Numbered from the stretch's first letter, positions 35,041 through 45,676 are shown. The stretch: DNA of 64,000 bases from Pseudomonas sp. URMO17WK12:I11 (GCF_007677725.1 NZ_VEDF01000002.1:496001-560000); one strand, 5' to 3'. Translations and numbers: made by a program. The notes: generated by a model from the sequence alone, not told the origin.

Positions 35041-35070
35041 AAAAAACCGGCTTAAGCGCCGGTTTTTTTA
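35041..35070 (+). terminator. Intrinsic terminator after the MHS transporter
   Basis: AAAAAAACCGGC pairs with GCCGGTTTTTTT around TTAAGC. Symmetric A and T runs give potential bidirectional function. It lies 12 bases after the transporter stop. Confidence 0.9.
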
Positions 35071-35198
35071 TGCCGTGGAAAAACTTATGCACGTTTTTCG
35101 AGAAAATTCAGTACAGAGAAATATGTAGTTATTTCAAACGCTTAGAAGTGATTCCCGACACGTTATCAAAAAACTGCTCACAACTTATCCACAGATGC
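35071..35198. other. AT-rich gap with an exact DnaA box
   Basis: No gene. AT-rich, with TTATCAAAA-like and an exact TTATCCACA (35185-35193) just beyond the 3' end of the acyltransferase gene. I see no convincing RNA gene. It resembles the origin landscapes at a smaller scale; function unknown. Confidence 0.35.
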
Positions 35199-35969
35199 TC
35201 AGGCGATTTTCTGCGCCACCGTCTCGTCAATGGGTGGCAGCGACCCCAGCGCGCGCTGAGTGGCTTCGTTCCAGGCTGCCGCGCGATCATTGAGCTCGGC
35301 AATCGCCCGCGGTCCTGTGCCTTCGGCGTACATTGGCTGGCCAATCACGACCTCGATGGTGCCGGCGCGTTTGCCCCAGCCAGTCTTTGGCCAGAACTTG
35401 CCGGCGTTGTGAGCAATTGGCAGAACCGGCAGGCCAGCGTTGACCGCCAGCGCCGTACCGCCGCGGGAGAATTTGCCCACGGTGCCGAACGGCACCCGGG
35501 TGCCCTCCGGAAAGATCAGCACCCAGGTTTTCTGCTTGAGCAGTTCATCACCCTTGCTCGCCACCTGGCGCAACGCTTCCTTCGGATTATCGCGGTTGAT
35601 CGCGATCGGACGCAGCATGGCCATTGCCCAACCGAAGAACGGCACATAGAGCAGCTCACGCTTGAGCACTTGGCTAAGGGGCGAAAAGTACTGGGAGAGG
35701 AAGAACGTCTCCCAGGTGCTCTGGTGGTTGGACAGGATCACGCAGGGCTCGCTGGGTACGTTTTCAGCGCCGGTGATCTTGTAATCGATGCCCAAAATCG
35801 TGCGCGTCAGGAAAATTGCGCAACGACACCAGTAGACGTTGATGAATCTGTAGCGCTTGGGAAACGACAAGAACGGAGCGACAAAAAAGCTCAGCGAGCA
35901 CCACAGCAGCGAACTGGTGCCCAGCAGCAGGTAAAAAAGAAAGACTCTGATCGCCTGCAGGATCGACAT
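35199..35969 (-). CDS. 1-acyl-sn-glycerol-3-phosphate acyltransferase-like protein (PlsC family)
   Basis: 256 residues. An N-terminal membrane helix (residues ~5-35) is followed by the acyltransferase domain. Motif I is NHQSTWET (NH-X4-E variant of NH-X4-D), motif III FPEGTRVPFGTVGKFSRGG, and motif IV follows (LPVLPIAHNAG). Makes phosphatidic acid from lysophosphatidic acid, or acts on a related acceptor. It follows gmhB but is separated by a terminator, so it probably has its own promoter. Confidence 0.88.
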   Translation of the reverse strand: MSILQAIRVFLFYLLLGTSSLLWCSLSFFVAPFLSFPKRYRFINVYWCRCAIFLTRTILGIDYKITGAENVPSEPCVILSNHQSTWETFFLSQYFSPLSQVLKRELLYVPFFGWAMAMLRPIAINRDNPKEALRQVASKGDELLKQKTWVLIFPEGTRVPFGTVGKFSRGGTALAVNAGLPVLPIAHNAGKFWPKTGWGKRAGTIEVVIGQPMYAEGTGPRAIAELNDRAAAWNEATQRALGSLPPIDETVAQKIA

Positions 35970-36004
35970 AGTGGCAAGTACCGTTGCGGGTCAGGCCCGC
36001 CTGG

Positions 36005-36026
36005 GAAAAAACGCCCCATCAGGGGC
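36005..36026 (-). terminator. Terminator after gmhB
   Basis: GCCCC/GGGGC hairpin with a 4-base loop, followed on the minus strand by CGTTTTTT. It lies just beyond the gmhB stop. Confidence 0.7.
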
Positions 36027-36031
36027 ATCGT

Positions 36032-36559
36032 TTAAATAAGTTGACTGGCGATAGCCGCCAGATCGTCGAAAATCAGCGTGTTGTCTGCAACCCCTTTAGC
36101 CAGGGTTCGCTCACCCTTGCCGGTTTTCACCAGCACGGGTTGCGCACCGACGGCCAAGGCCGCTTGCAGATCACCCGAACTGTCGCCCACGAACCAGATA
36201 CCTTGCAGAGGCACCTGGTAATGTTCGGCGATGGTTCGCAGCATGCCGGGCTTGGGTTTGCGGCAATCGCAGCCTTCATCCGGCCCGTGCGGGCAGTACA
36301 CGATCAGCCCGACTTCGCCACCCTGCGCTGCCACCAGTTCGCGCAAGCGCGCATGCATGGCATGCAAGGTGTCGAGTGGGTAGTAGCCACGGGCGATGCC
36401 GGACTGGTTGGTGGCCACCGCCACCGTCCAGCCAGCCTTGCTCAACTGCGCGATGGCCTCGATCGATCCGGGGATCGGAACCCATTCTTCCAGCGTCTTG
36501 ATGTAGGCGTCGGAGTCGTAGTTGATCACCCCGTCACGATCGAGAATCAGCAGTTTCAA
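36032..36559 (-). CDS. gmhB: D-glycero-beta-D-manno-heptose-1,7-bisphosphate 7-phosphatase
   Basis: 175 residues. HAD phosphatase in ADP-heptose synthesis for the LPS inner core. The nucleophile motif is LILDRDGVINYDSDAYIK (Asp7, Asp9), the zinc loop has Cys residues in CPHGPDEGCDCRKPKPGM, and a later motif is FVGDSSGDLQAA. The start codon appears to be TTG, 4 bases after the glyS stop. No in-frame ATG precedes the catalytic motif, so TTG is well supported. Confidence 0.92.
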   Translation of the reverse strand: MKLLILDRDGVINYDSDAYIKTLEEWVPIPGSIEAIAQLSKAGWTVAVATNQSGIARGYYPLDTLHAMHARLRELVAAQGGEVGLIVYCPHGPDEGCDCRKPKPGMLRTIAEHYQVPLQGIWFVGDSSGDLQAALAVGAQPVLVKTGKGERTLAKGVADNTLIFDDLAAIASQLI

Positions 36560-36562
36560 GGC

Positions 36563-38617
36563 TTACCCCAGCAGCGAAATGTCGGCCACGCCCAGGAACA
36601 GGCCCCGCAGGCGGCTCAATAACGCGTAACGGTTGGCACGTACCTTGGCGTCCTCGGCGTTGACCATCACGGCCTCGAAGAAGGCATCGACCGGATCACG
36701 CAGCGCCGCCAGGCGGGCCAGCGACTCACTGTACTGGCGTGCGGCAGCCATTGGTTGAACCGCTTGGTCGGCCTGCTGAATGGCCGAGTACAGCGAGAAC
36801 TCGTTGGCGTTGTCGAAGTACTTCGGCTCGACCTGCTCGGCAATGGCACCTTCGGCCTTGCTCAGCAGATTCGATACGCGCTTGTTCACGGCTGCCAGGG
36901 CTTCGGCCTCAGGCAATTTACGGAACGCCTGCACGGCCTGCACGCGCTGGTCGAAGTCCAGCGCCGAAGCAGGTTTCAAGGCACGCACCGACAGGTAGGT
37001 GGCAACGTCGATGCCTTCGTCCTCATAACGCGCGCGCAGGCGGTCGAAGATGAACTCCAGCACTTGCTCTGCCAGACCCGCAGCCTTGATCTTGGCGCCG
37101 AACTGCTTGACCGCGAAGTCGACGGCAGTGGCCAGGTCCAGGTCGAGTTGCTTCTCGATCAGGATGCGCAATACACCCAGCGCTGCGCGACGCAGGGCAT
37201 ACGGGTCTTTGCTGCCGGTGGGTAGCATGCCGATACCAAAGATGCCGACCAGGGTGTCGAGTTTGTCGGCGATGGCCACGGCAGCGCCGGTCAGCGTCTG
37301 CGGCAATTCGGCGCCAGCACCGCGCGGCATGTATTGCTCGTTCAGGGCCAGGGCGACGTCTTCCGGCTCGCCGTCGTTCAAGGCGTAATAATAGCCAGCC
37401 ACCCCCTGCATTTCAGGGAACTCGCCAACCATCTCGGTGGCCAGGTCGCACTTGGACAGCAGGCCGGCGCGACCAGCGCGTTGGGCGTCACCGCCGATCA
37501 ACGGGGCAATGAACGCGGCCAATTTGGAGACGCGCTCGGCCTTGTCGTAGAGGCTGCCCAACTGAGCCTGGAATACCACGTTCTTCAGGCGCTCGTTGAA
37601 GCTCGCCAGCGGCTGCTTCTTGTCCTGCTTGAAGAAGAACTCGGCGTCGGTCAGGCGTGGACGCACGACCTTCTCGTTACCTTGCACGATCTGCTGCGGG
37701 TCGCGGCTTTCGACGTTGGCCACGGTGATGAAGCGCGGCAGCAGTTTGCCTTCGCCGTCGAGCAGGCAGAAGTATTTCTGGTTGTCCTGCATGGTGGTGA
37801 TCAGCGCCTCTTGCGGCACTTCGAGGAAGCGTTCCTCGAACGAGCACACCAGCGGCACTGGCCACTCGACCAGGGCGGTCACTTCGTCCAGCAGCGCCGG
37901 CGGCACGATGGCGGTGCCTTCCTGCTGCATGGCCAGCTCTGCGGTACGCTTGCCGATCAACTCGCGGCGTTCGGCGAAGTCGGCCAGTACATAGGCCTTG
38001 CGCAGGTCTTCGACGTAGTTGGCCGGAGTGGTGATAAGCACGTTGTGCGGATGGTGGAAGCGGTGACCGCGCGATTCCCGGCCGGCTTTTTGCGACAGGA
38101 TGGTGCAGTCGATCACTTGATCACCCAGCAGCATCACCAGCCATTGGGCCGGGCGCACGAACTCTTCACGGCTGGCTGCCCAACGCATGCGCTTGGGAAT
38201 CGGCAGGTCGTTGAGCGAATCTTCGACGATGGTCGGCAGCAGGCTGGCGGTCGCCTTGCCCGGAATGTGCTGGGAGAAGCGCAGCTTGGCACCGCTCTGG
38301 TCGATTTCGGAAAGGTCGACACCGCACTTCTTGGCAAAGCCCAAGGCCGCCTGGGTCGGCTCGCCGGCTGCGTTGAACGCGGCTTGCAGGGGCGGGCCAT
38401 CGATGTTGATGCTGCGATCAGGCTGCTGTACGTCCAGGCCACGCAGCAGCACGGCCAGGCGCCGCGGCGCCGCATAGACCTGCTTGCCGGTGTAGTTCAG
38501 GCCAGCAGCCTGCAAGCCTTTCTCGATGCCTGCCAGGAAGGCGTCGCCGAGGCTGGCCAGGGCTTTGGGAGGCAGCTCTTCGGTGCCCAGTTCTACCAGG
38601 AAATCTTGAGCACTCAT
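36563..38617 (-). CDS. glyS: Glycine--tRNA ligase beta subunit
   Basis: 684 residues. Beta chain of the alpha2-beta2 glycyl-tRNA synthetase. N-terminus [19 protein letters not shown] is a family hallmark, and a KMSKS-free tRNA-binding architecture with a C-terminal DALR-type domain follows. Overlaps glyQ by 4 bases (ATGA), so subunits are made in step. Confidence 0.97.
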
Positions 38618-39561
38618 TGTGCAGCCTCCAGCTTCGCCAACACTTCGTCACGCAGTTCAGGGGTGGCCATCGGGAAGCCCAGACGGGCACGGGCCTGCAG
38701 ATAGCTTTGCGCCACGTCCCGCGCCAGGGTACGCACACGCAGGATGTAGCGCTGGCGCTCGGTTACCGAGATGGCGCGGCGGGCGTCCAGCAGGTTGAAA
38801 GTATGCGAGGCCTTCAGGACCATTTCATAGGTCGGCAGCGGCAGCTCCAGCTTGATCAGGCGGTTGGCTTCGCTTTCATAGAAGTCGAAGAGCTCGAACA
38901 GCTTGTCGACATTGGCGTGTTCGAAGTTGTAGGTCGATTGCTCGACTTCGTTCTGATGGAACACATCGCCATAGGTGACCTTGCCGAACGGACCGTCGGC
39001 CCACACCAGGTCGTACACCGAGTCGACACCCTGGATGTACATGGCCAGGCGCTCGAGGCCGTAGGTGATTTCACCGGTTACCGGATAGCACTCGATGCCG
39101 CCAACCTGCTGGAAGTAGGTGAACTGGGTGACCTCCATGCCGTTGAGCCAGATTTCCCAGCCCAGGCCCCAGGCGCCCAGGGTCGGCGATTCCCAGTTGT
39201 CTTCGACGAAGCGGATGTCGTGGACCAGGGGATCGAGGCCAATGGCCTTCAACGAGCCCAGGTACAGCTCCTGGAAGTTGGCCGGGTTGGGCTTGAGCAC
39301 GACCTGGAACTGGTAGTAGTGCTGCAGGCGGTTGGGGTTTTCGCCATACCGCCCGTCGGCAGGGCGACGGCTTGGCTGCACATAGGCGGCGTTCCAGGTT
39401 TCTGGACCCACGGCGCGCAGGAAGGTAGCGGTGTGGAAAGTGCCGGCGCCTACTTCCATATCGTAGGGCTGGAGCACCACACAACCCTGAGCTGCCCAGT
39501 AGTTTTGCAGGGCGAGGATCAGGTCTTGGAAGGTACGCACGGCTGGCGTAGGCTGGCTCAC
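38614..39561 (-). CDS. glyQ: Glycine--tRNA ligase alpha subunit
   Basis: 315 residues. Catalytic class II alpha chain. [20 protein letters not shown] and [17 protein letters not shown] are family signatures, with [20 protein letters not shown] next. The start is GTG at 39561, preceded by AGGTG at 6 bases. Another GTG three codons upstream lies within that ribosome site and is less likely. Divergent from tag. Confidence 0.96.
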
Positions 39562-39644
39562 GAAATTCACCTGTATCTGGGGATGCGGATGTAAAGAGCG
39601 GGAGTATAACCTGATTCGCCTCGCCCTCTACTGATTGGAGCCTT

Positions 39645-40196
39645 ATGCCACGCTGCTTTTGGTGTACCGACGATCCGTTGTACCAGGCCTACCATGACCA
39701 GGAATGGGGGATGCCGCAGCGCGATCCGGCCGTGCTGTTCGAGATGCTTTTGCTCGAAGGGTTCCAGGCCGGCCTGTCCTGGATCACCGTATTGCGCAAA
39801 CGCGAGCGCTATCGCGAGGTGCTGCACGGCTTCGATCCGGCCAAGCTGGCGCAGCTGAGCGACGCGTCCATCGAGGTATTGATGCAGGACCCTGGCATCA
39901 TCCGCAACCGCCTCAAGCTCACGGCGGTGCGGCGCAACGCCCAGGCGTGGCTGGCTGTGGATAACCCTGCGCAGTGGCTCTGGTCGTTCGTCGGCGGCGA
40001 GCCGAAGATCAACCACTTCCAGGCACGTAGCGATGTGCCGGCGGTGACCGACGAAGCCAAGGCCATGAGCAAGGCGCTGCGCAAGGCCGGCTTCACTTTC
40101 GTTGGCCCGACCATCTGCTATGCCTTCATGCAGGCTACTGGCATGGTCATGGACCACACCACCGATTGCGATCGCTACGCCGCGTTGCAGCCCTGA
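39645..40196 (+). CDS. tag: DNA-3-methyladenine glycosylase I
   Basis: 183 residues. Removes 3-methyladenine from alkylated DNA. Helix-hairpin-helix glycosylase with a structural zinc: Cys4 (MPRCFWC), His17 (YHDQEWG) and the C-terminal His and Cys in MDHTTDCDRY. The EGFQAGLSWITVLRKRE segment forms the substrate pocket. Followed closely by the lipid A acyltransferase gene. Confidence 0.95.
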   Translation: MPRCFWCTDDPLYQAYHDQEWGMPQRDPAVLFEMLLLEGFQAGLSWITVLRKRERYREVLHGFDPAKLAQLSDASIEVLMQDPGIIRNRLKLTAVRRNAQAWLAVDNPAQWLWSFVGGEPKINHFQARSDVPAVTDEAKAMSKALRKAGFTFVGPTICYAFMQATGMVMDHTTDCDRYAALQP

Positions 40197-40236
40197 AGGG
40201 TTACAATGCGCGCCTTGCTGAAATAAGGAACTGCCT

Positions 40237-41124
40237 GTGGAAAAGTTCAAGGGCGCCCTGATGGTCGGGGTGCTGCGCCTGTTTGCCAAGCTGCCCTGGG
40301 GCGCTGTGCAGCGTGTCGGTGCCGGGATCGGCTGGCTGATGTGGAAAATCCCCAACGGTTCACGCAATGTCGTGCGCATCAACCTGGCCAAGTGCTTTCC
40401 CGAAATGCCGGCCGACGAGCGAGAGCAGCTGGTCGGCCGAGCGTTGCGTGATATCGGTAAATCCTTCGTGGAAAGCGCCTGTGCCTGGATCTGGCCGCCC
40501 CAGCGCTCGCTCGATCTGGTCAAGGAAGTGCATGGCCTGGAGGTACTCGAACAGGCCCTGGCTTCCGGCAAGGGCGTGGTCGGCATCACCAGCCACCTGG
40601 GTAACTGGGAAGTGCTCAACCACTTCTACTGCAACCAGTGCAAGCCGATCATCTTTTATCGCCCGCCCAAGCTCAAGGCAGTCGATGACTTGCTGCGCGA
40701 ACAGCGCGTGCAGATGGGCAACCGTGTAGCGCCTTCGACCAAGGAAGGCATCCTCAGCGTGATCAAGGAAGTCCGTCGCGGCGGGCAGGTGGGCATCCCC
40801 GCCGACCCGGAACCGGCCGAGTCGGCGGGTGTGTTCGTGCCGTTTCTCGGGACCCAGGCGCTGACCAGCAAGTTCGTCCCCAACATGCTCGCCGGGGGCA
40901 AGGCGGTCGGGGTGTTCCTGCATGCCCTGCGCCTGCCGGATGGCTCAGGCTTCAAGGTGTTCCTCGAAGCTGCGCCGGAAGAAATGTACAGCACCGATGT
41001 GAACGTCTCGGCAGCGGCCATGAGCAAGGTGGTCGAGCGCTACGTACGTGAATACCCGAGCCAGTACATGTGGAGCATGAAGCGCTTCAAGAAGCGCCCG
41101 GCTGGCGAACCACGCTGGTATTGA
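40237..41124 (+). CDS. lpxL: Lipid A biosynthesis lauroyl acyltransferase
   Basis: 295 residues. Transfers a secondary acyl chain to Kdo2-lipid IVA at the inner membrane. It shows an N-terminal hydrophobic anchor, the catalytic H-X4-E motif in TSHLGNWEVL (His~118), and a conserved GGQVGIPADPEPAES loop. GTG start with AAGGAA upstream. HtrB/LpxL versus a paralogue (LpxM or PagP-independent type) cannot be separated by eye, so the exact acyl position is uncertain. Confidence 0.88.
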   Translation: MEKFKGALMVGVLRLFAKLPWGAVQRVGAGIGWLMWKIPNGSRNVVRINLAKCFPEMPADEREQLVGRALRDIGKSFVESACAWIWPPQRSLDLVKEVHGLEVLEQALASGKGVVGITSHLGNWEVLNHFYCNQCKPIIFYRPPKLKAVDDLLREQRVQMGNRVAPSTKEGILSVIKEVRRGGQVGIPADPEPAESAGVFVPFLGTQALTSKFVPNMLAGGKAVGVFLHALRLPDGSGFKVFLEAAPEEMYSTDVNVSAAAMSKVVERYVREYPSQYMWSMKRFKKRPAGEPRWY

Positions 41125-41130
41125 GATCCT

Positions 41131-41147
41131 GGGGCGCCTGGCGCCCC
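41131..41147. terminator. Hairpin between convergent lpxL and TPR gene
   Basis: Perfect 7-bp stem GGGGCGC/GCGCCCC with a 3-base loop in a 30-base convergent gap. There is no long T-run; a likely shared weak terminator. Confidence 0.5.
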
Positions 41148-41154
41148 TGCGCCT

Positions 41155-41463
41155 TCAAGCTTTGTTGAGTTTTTTCAGGAAAACGGTCATCTCTTTCTCG
41201 GCCTGCTTGTCGCCATGCGCCTGCGCGGCCGCAATCCCGTCCTCCCAAGCCTTGCGCGCCGCTGGCATGTCCCCGAGCAACTGGTACGCCTTGCCCAACA
41301 GCTTCCATGCTGCCGAGTACTTTGGGTCCTGCTCCACACATTTGGCGAGGTGCACGGCCGCCTCTGCGCCATGGCTTTCATCCAGCCAGGCTTTGCCCAG
41401 GCCAAAGCGCAACAGTGGGTTATCCACACCCTTGGCCAGCATTTTTTCCAGCGATTCGCGCAT
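41155..41463 (-). CDS. Small tetratricopeptide-repeat protein
   Basis: 102 residues containing about two TPR units (ALAWAK-like helices: NPLLRFGLGKAWLDESHGAE, then WKLLGKAYQLLGDMPAARKA). No signal peptide. Probable protein-interaction adaptor with no assigned partner. It lies 11 bases downstream of trkA on the same strand and may be cotranscribed with it. Contains an exact TTATCCACA at 41420. Confidence 0.8.
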   Translation of the reverse strand: MRESLEKMLAKGVDNPLLRFGLGKAWLDESHGAEAAVHLAKCVEQDPKYSAAWKLLGKAYQLLGDMPAARKAWEDGIAAAQAHGDKQAEKEMTVFLKKLNKA

Positions 41464-41474
41464 GCCCCCTGCTC

Positions 41475-42848
41475 CTAGAAGAAACTCAAGCCGACGTGGA
41501 ACAGCTTCTCCACGTCGCGGATGTGCTTTTTATCCACAACGAACAGGATCACATGGTCACCCGACTCGATCACTGTGTCGTCATGAGCGATCAGCACCTG
41601 TTCGGCGCGAATGATCGCACCGATGGTGGTCCCAGGTGGCAAGGTGATGTGCTCGATGGCCTTGCCGACCACCTTGCTCGACTTGGCATCCCCATGAGCC
41701 ACCGCTTCGATGGCCTCGGCCGCGCCGCGGCGCAGCGAGTGCACGCTGACGATATCGCCTCGGCGTACATGCGCCAGCAGGGTGCCGATGGTGGCCAACT
41801 GGGGGCTGATGGCGATGTCGATATCACCCCCTTGCACCAGATCGACATAGGCGGGATTGTTGATGATGGTCATTACCTTGCGCGCGCCCAGGCGCTTGGC
41901 CAGCAGCGACGACATGATGTTGGCCTCGTCGTCGTTGGTCAGCGCCAGGAAGATATCGGCGTCGGCGATGTTTTCCTCGAGCATCAGGTCCTTGTCCGAC
42001 GCACTGCCCTGCAGCACCACGGTGCTTTCCAGGCTATCGGACAGGTGCCGGCAGCGTGCCGGGCTCATTTCGATGATCTTGACCTGGTAACGGCTCTCGA
42101 TGGCTTCGGCCAGGCGTTCGCCAATCTGCCCGCCGCCGGCGATGACCACGCGCTTGTTGGTTTCGTCGATGCGCCGCAACTCGCCCATCACCGCGCGAAT
42201 GTCCTTCTTGGCGGCAATGAAGAACACCTCGTCGTCCGCCTCGATGACCGTGTCGCCACGCGGGGTGATCGAGCGGTCGCGGCGGAAAATGGCCGCTACG
42301 CGCGTATCGACGTTGGGCATGTGCGCGCGGATCTGCCGCAACTGCTGGCCCACCAGCGGGCCGCCGTAGTAAGCCTTGACCGCCACCAGCTGGGCCTTGC
42401 CCTCGGCGAAGTCGATGACCTGCAGGGAGCCCGGCTGTTCGATCAGGCGCTTGATGTAGTTGGTCACCACCTGTTCCGGGCTGATCAGTACATCGACCGG
42501 AATATGGTCGTTGTCGAACAACTCCTCGCGGGTCAGGTAGGCCGATTCGCGAACCCGGGCGATCTTGGTTGGGGTATGGAACAGCGAATAGGCGACCTGG
42601 CAGGCCACCATGTTGGTTTCATCGCTGTTGGTCACCGCAACCAGCATATCCGCGTCGTCGGCACCGGCCTGGCGCAAGACCGTGGGCAGCGACCCGCGAC
42701 CCTGGATGGTGCGGATGTCCAGGCGATCCCCCAGATCGCGCAGGCGGTCGCCATCGGTGTCGACCACGGTGATGTCGTTGGCTTCGCTGGCCAGGTGCTC
42801 GGCCAGCGTACCGCCTACCTGACCCGCGCCGAGGATGATGATCTTCAT
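41475..42848 (-). CDS. trkA: Trk potassium uptake system peripheral subunit TrkA
   Basis: 457 residues. NAD-binding regulatory subunit of the Trk K+ channel, on the cytoplasmic face. Two copies of an RCK unit: [18 protein letters not shown] at residue ~3, and [19 protein letters not shown] near 235, each followed by a TrkA-C domain. Last of the apparent def-fmt-rsmB-trkA series, 21 bases after rsmB. Confidence 0.95.
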   Translation of the reverse strand: MKIIILGAGQVGGTLAEHLASEANDITVVDTDGDRLRDLGDRLDIRTIQGRGSLPTVLRQAGADDADMLVAVTNSDETNMVACQVAYSLFHTPTKIARVRESAYLTREELFDNDHIPVDVLISPEQVVTNYIKRLIEQPGSLQVIDFAEGKAQLVAVKAYYGGPLVGQQLRQIRAHMPNVDTRVAAIFRRDRSITPRGDTVIEADDEVFFIAAKKDIRAVMGELRRIDETNKRVVIAGGGQIGERLAEAIESRYQVKIIEMSPARCRHLSDSLESTVVLQGSASDKDLMLEENIADADIFLALTNDDEANIMSSLLAKRLGARKVMTIINNPAYVDLVQGGDIDIAISPQLATIGTLLAHVRRGDIVSVHSLRRGAAEAIEAVAHGDAKSSKVVGKAIEHITLPPGTTIGAIIRAEQVLIAHDDTVIESGDHVILFVVDKKHIRDVEKLFHVGLSFF

Positions 42849-42869
42849 CCGCTACTCCTACCTTGAGAC

Positions 42870-44180
42870 TTATCCGCGCGCTGCGGCGATCTTGATCAGC
42901 TTGGCATAATAGAAGCCATCGTGGCCGCCTTCCTGGGCCAGCAACTGGCGCCCATGGGGCTGGCGCAGGCCGGCCTCGGTGGCCAAGTCCAGCTCGCGGG
43001 CGCCCGGGGTACGGGCGAGGAAGGCTTCGATCACTTCGGTGTTCTCGGTGGGCAGGCTCGAGCAGGTGGCGTAGAGCAACATGCCACCCACTTCCAGGGT
43101 CGGCCACAGCGCGTCGAGCAACTCACCCTGCAGCGCCGCGAGTGCCGGGATGTCCTCGGCCTGGCGGGTCAGCTTGATGTCCGGGTGGCGGCGGATTACG
43201 CCGGTGGCCGAGCACGGCGCATCGAGCAGGATGCGTTGGAAGGTCTTGCCGTCCCACCAACTGGCGGTATCGCGGGCATCGCAAGCGATCAGCTCGGCGT
43301 CCAGTTGCAGACGCTCGAGGTTTTCGCGCACCCGCGTCAGGCGTTTGGCTTCCAGGTCTATGGCCACCAGCTTGGCCAGCCCAGGCTCGGTTTCGAGCAG
43401 GTGGCAGGTCTTGCCGCCCGGCGCGCAGCAGGCATCGAGCACGCGCTGGCCTGGCGCCAGTTCGAGCAGCTCGGCAGACAGCTGCGCCGCCTCGTCCTGC
43501 ACGCTTACCCAACCTTCGGCAAAGCCGGGCAGGCCCCGTACATCGCAGGCAGCGGCGAGCACGATGCCGTCGCGGCTGTAGCGGCAGGGGCTGGCTGCTA
43601 CGCCAGCTTCGGCCAGCATGCCAAGGTAGGCATCGCGGCCATGATGGCGTCGATTGACCCGCAGGATCATCGGCGGATGCGCGTTGTTGGCGGCGCAGAT
43701 CGCTTCCCACTGTTCTGGCCAGAAAGCCTTGAGCGATTTCTGCAACCAGCGTGGGTGCGCCGTGCGCACCACCGGGTCGCGCTCCATGCTGGCCAGCAGT
43801 GCTTCACCCTCGCGCTGGGCGCGGCGCAGCACGGCATTGAGCAGGCCCTTGGCCCATGGCTTTTTCAGCTTGTCGGCGCAGCCTACGGTCTCACCAATGG
43901 CGGCATGGGCCGGAATGCGGGTATAGAACAGTTGGTACAGCCCCACCAGCAGTAAAGCCTGCACATCGGCATCGGCGGCTTTGAACGGCTTTTGCAGCAG
44001 CTGCGCCGCAAGCAGATCCAGGCGGGGTTGCCAACGAGCTGTGCCGAACGCCAGGTCCTGGGTCAGGCCGCGGTCGCGCTCGTCGACCTTGTCCAGTTGC
44101 GCGGGTAGAGAACCGTTCAGTGAGGCCTTGCCGTTGAGCACGGCAGCCAAGGCGCGGGCGGCAGCCAGGCGCGGGTTCAT
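42870..44180 (-). CDS. rsmB: 16S rRNA (cytosine-967-C5)-methyltransferase
   Basis: 436 residues. An N-terminal NusB-like RNA-binding domain (residues 1-~145) is followed by a SAM-dependent methyltransferase domain. Motif [20 protein letters not shown] and motif VI YATCS supply the two cysteines used by m5C enzymes. Start [17 protein letters not shown] at 44180 overlaps the fmt stop by 4 bases; an upstream extension is rejected. Confidence 0.95.
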   Translation of the reverse strand: MNPRLAAARALAAVLNGKASLNGSLPAQLDKVDERDRGLTQDLAFGTARWQPRLDLLAAQLLQKPFKAADADVQALLLVGLYQLFYTRIPAHAAIGETVGCADKLKKPWAKGLLNAVLRRAQREGEALLASMERDPVVRTAHPRWLQKSLKAFWPEQWEAICAANNAHPPMILRVNRRHHGRDAYLGMLAEAGVAASPCRYSRDGIVLAAACDVRGLPGFAEGWVSVQDEAAQLSAELLELAPGQRVLDACCAPGGKTCHLLETEPGLAKLVAIDLEAKRLTRVRENLERLQLDAELIACDARDTASWWDGKTFQRILLDAPCSATGVIRRHPDIKLTRQAEDIPALAALQGELLDALWPTLEVGGMLLYATCSSLPTENTEVIEAFLARTPGARELDLATEAGLRQPHGRQLLAQEGGHDGFYYAKLIKIAAARG

Positions 44181-45109
44181 TGGCCAAGCACCTTGCCGGT
44201 GGCGAATTTCTCGCGCCGGCTGTTGAACAGGTCGCTGAAGTTCAGCGCCTTGCCGCCAGGCAATTGCAGACGGGTCAGGCTCAGTGCCTGGTCTGCGCAC
44301 GCCACGATCAGCCCATCCTTGCTGGCACCGAGGATCTCGCCGGGCGCGCCCTGCCCTGAGCACACGTTGGCACCGAGCACTTTCACGCTCTCGCCGTCGA
44401 GGGTGCTGTGGCACACCGGCCAGGGATTGAACGCACGGATCAGCCGCTCCAGCTCGGCCGCCGGGCGTGCCCAGTCGATGCGCGCTTCATCCTTGTTCAG
44501 CTTGTGTGCATAGGTAGCGAGGCTGTCATCCTGCACTTCACCGTGCAACGACCCGTCTGCCAGCCCGGCAATCGCTTGGACCACGGCGTCAGGCCCCAAC
44601 TGGGCGAGGCGGTCGTGCAGGCTGCCACCGGTGTCATCGGCGGTGATCGGCGTGACGACCTTGAGCAGCATCGGCCCGGTGTCCAGGCCGGCTTCCATGC
44701 GCATCACGGTTACGCCACTCTCGGCGTCACCCGCCTGTACGGCACGCTGGATCGGCGCCGCGCCGCGCCAGCGGGGCAACAGCGAGGCGTGACTGTTGAT
44801 GCAACCCAGGCGTGGAATGTCGAGCACCGCCTGCGGCAGGATCAAGCCGTAGGCCACCACTACCATCAGATCAGGGGCGAGCGCGGCCAGCTCAGCCTGG
44901 GCATCGGCGTTGCGCAGGGTCTGCGGCTGGTACACCGGCAGATCATGGGCTACGGCCAGGGCCTTGACCGCGCTTGGCATGAGCTTCTGACCGCGCCCGG
45001 CCGGGCGGTCTGGCTGGGTGTAGACCGCCACGATCTCGTAGGGGCTGTCGAGCAGGGCTTTGAGGTGTTCGGCGGCAAACTCGGGAGTGCCTGCAAAGAC
45101 GATGCGCAT
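44177..45109 (-). CDS. fmt: Methionyl-tRNA formyltransferase
   Basis: 310 residues. Formylates initiator Met-tRNA using 10-formyl-THF. N-terminus [20 protein letters not shown], the substrate loop [13 protein letters not shown] (Asn and His nearby in CINSHAS) and a C-terminal OB-type domain. Start is the ATG at 45109; an in-frame Met 14 codons upstream passes through the terminator hairpin and is rejected. Def, encoded just upstream, removes the formyl group that Fmt adds. Confidence 0.96.
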   Translation of the reverse strand: MRIVFAGTPEFAAEHLKALLDSPYEIVAVYTQPDRPAGRGQKLMPSAVKALAVAHDLPVYQPQTLRNADAQAELAALAPDLMVVVAYGLILPQAVLDIPRLGCINSHASLLPRWRGAAPIQRAVQAGDAESGVTVMRMEAGLDTGPMLLKVVTPITADDTGGSLHDRLAQLGPDAVVQAIAGLADGSLHGEVQDDSLATYAHKLNKDEARIDWARPAAELERLIRAFNPWPVCHSTLDGESVKVLGANVCSGQGAPGEILGASKDGLIVACADQALSLTRLQLPGGKALNFSDLFNSRREKFATGKVLGQ

Positions 45110-45134
45110 GGAGTTCTCGCTTGCAAAAAAGAAA

Positions 45135-45156
45135 AAGGCTTGCCGGAGCAAGCCTT
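45135..45156 (-). terminator. Intrinsic terminator between def and fmt
   Basis: Perfect 9-bp stem AAGGCTTGC/GCAAGCCTT with a CGGA loop, followed on the minus strand by TTTCTTTTTT. It lies 13 bases after the def stop and 26 before the fmt start, within what is usually one operon. Confidence 0.8.
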
Positions 45157-45169
45157 CTGGAGGTGGGGA

Positions 45170-45676
45170 TCAGGCTTGCTGGCGGTGCTGCTTTTCCAGC
45201 TTCTTCTTGATCCGGTCGCGCTTGAGCTGCGACAGGTAGTCGACGAACAGCTTACCGTTGAGGTGATCGAACTCGTGCTGGACGCAGACTGCCAGCAGGC
45301 CTTCGCATTCCAGCTCGAACGGCTTGCCGTCACGGTCCTGGGCTTTTACCCGCACGCGCAGCGGACGATCGACGTTCTCGTAGAAGCCCGGCACCGACAG
45401 GCAGCCTTCCTGGTACTGGCCCATGTCGTCGGTCAGCTCCTCGACGCTGGGGTTGATGAACACGCGCGGTTCGCTGCGATCTTCGCTGAGATCCATCACC
45501 ACGACCTGCTGGTGCACATTGACCTGCGTCGCCGCCAGGCCAATGCCGGGCGCTTCGTACATGGTTTCAAACATGTCGTCGATCAGCTGACGCAGGGCGT
45601 CGTCGAACACCGTCACCGGTTTGGCGAGGGTGCGCAGGCGCGGGTCTGGGAATTCGAGAATGTTCAAGATGGCCAT
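45170..45676 (-). CDS. def: Peptide deformylase
   Basis: 168 residues. Metalloenzyme (Fe2+) that removes the N-formyl group from nascent proteins. All three motifs are present: [18 protein letters not shown] (metal Cys) and HEFDHLNG (two metal His and catalytic Glu replaced in the usual HE-X2-H layout). The start [15 protein letters not shown] is typical. First gene of the def-fmt-rsmB-trkA block and divergent from dprA. Confidence 0.96.
   Translation of the reverse strand: MAILNILEFPDPRLRTLAKPVTVFDDALRQLIDDMFETMYEAPGIGLAATQVNVHQQVVVMDLSEDRSEPRVFINPSVEELTDDMGQYQEGCLSVPGFYENVDRPLRVRVKAQDRDGKPFELECEGLLAVCVQHEFDHLNGKLFVDYLSQLKRDRIKKKLEKQHRQQA

Noticed and set aside
41493-41515. ACGTGG and CCACGT half-sites near the 3' end of trkA, resembling a fourth parS
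   Set aside because: The halves are not joined into the 16-bp palindrome, so ParB binding is unlikely.
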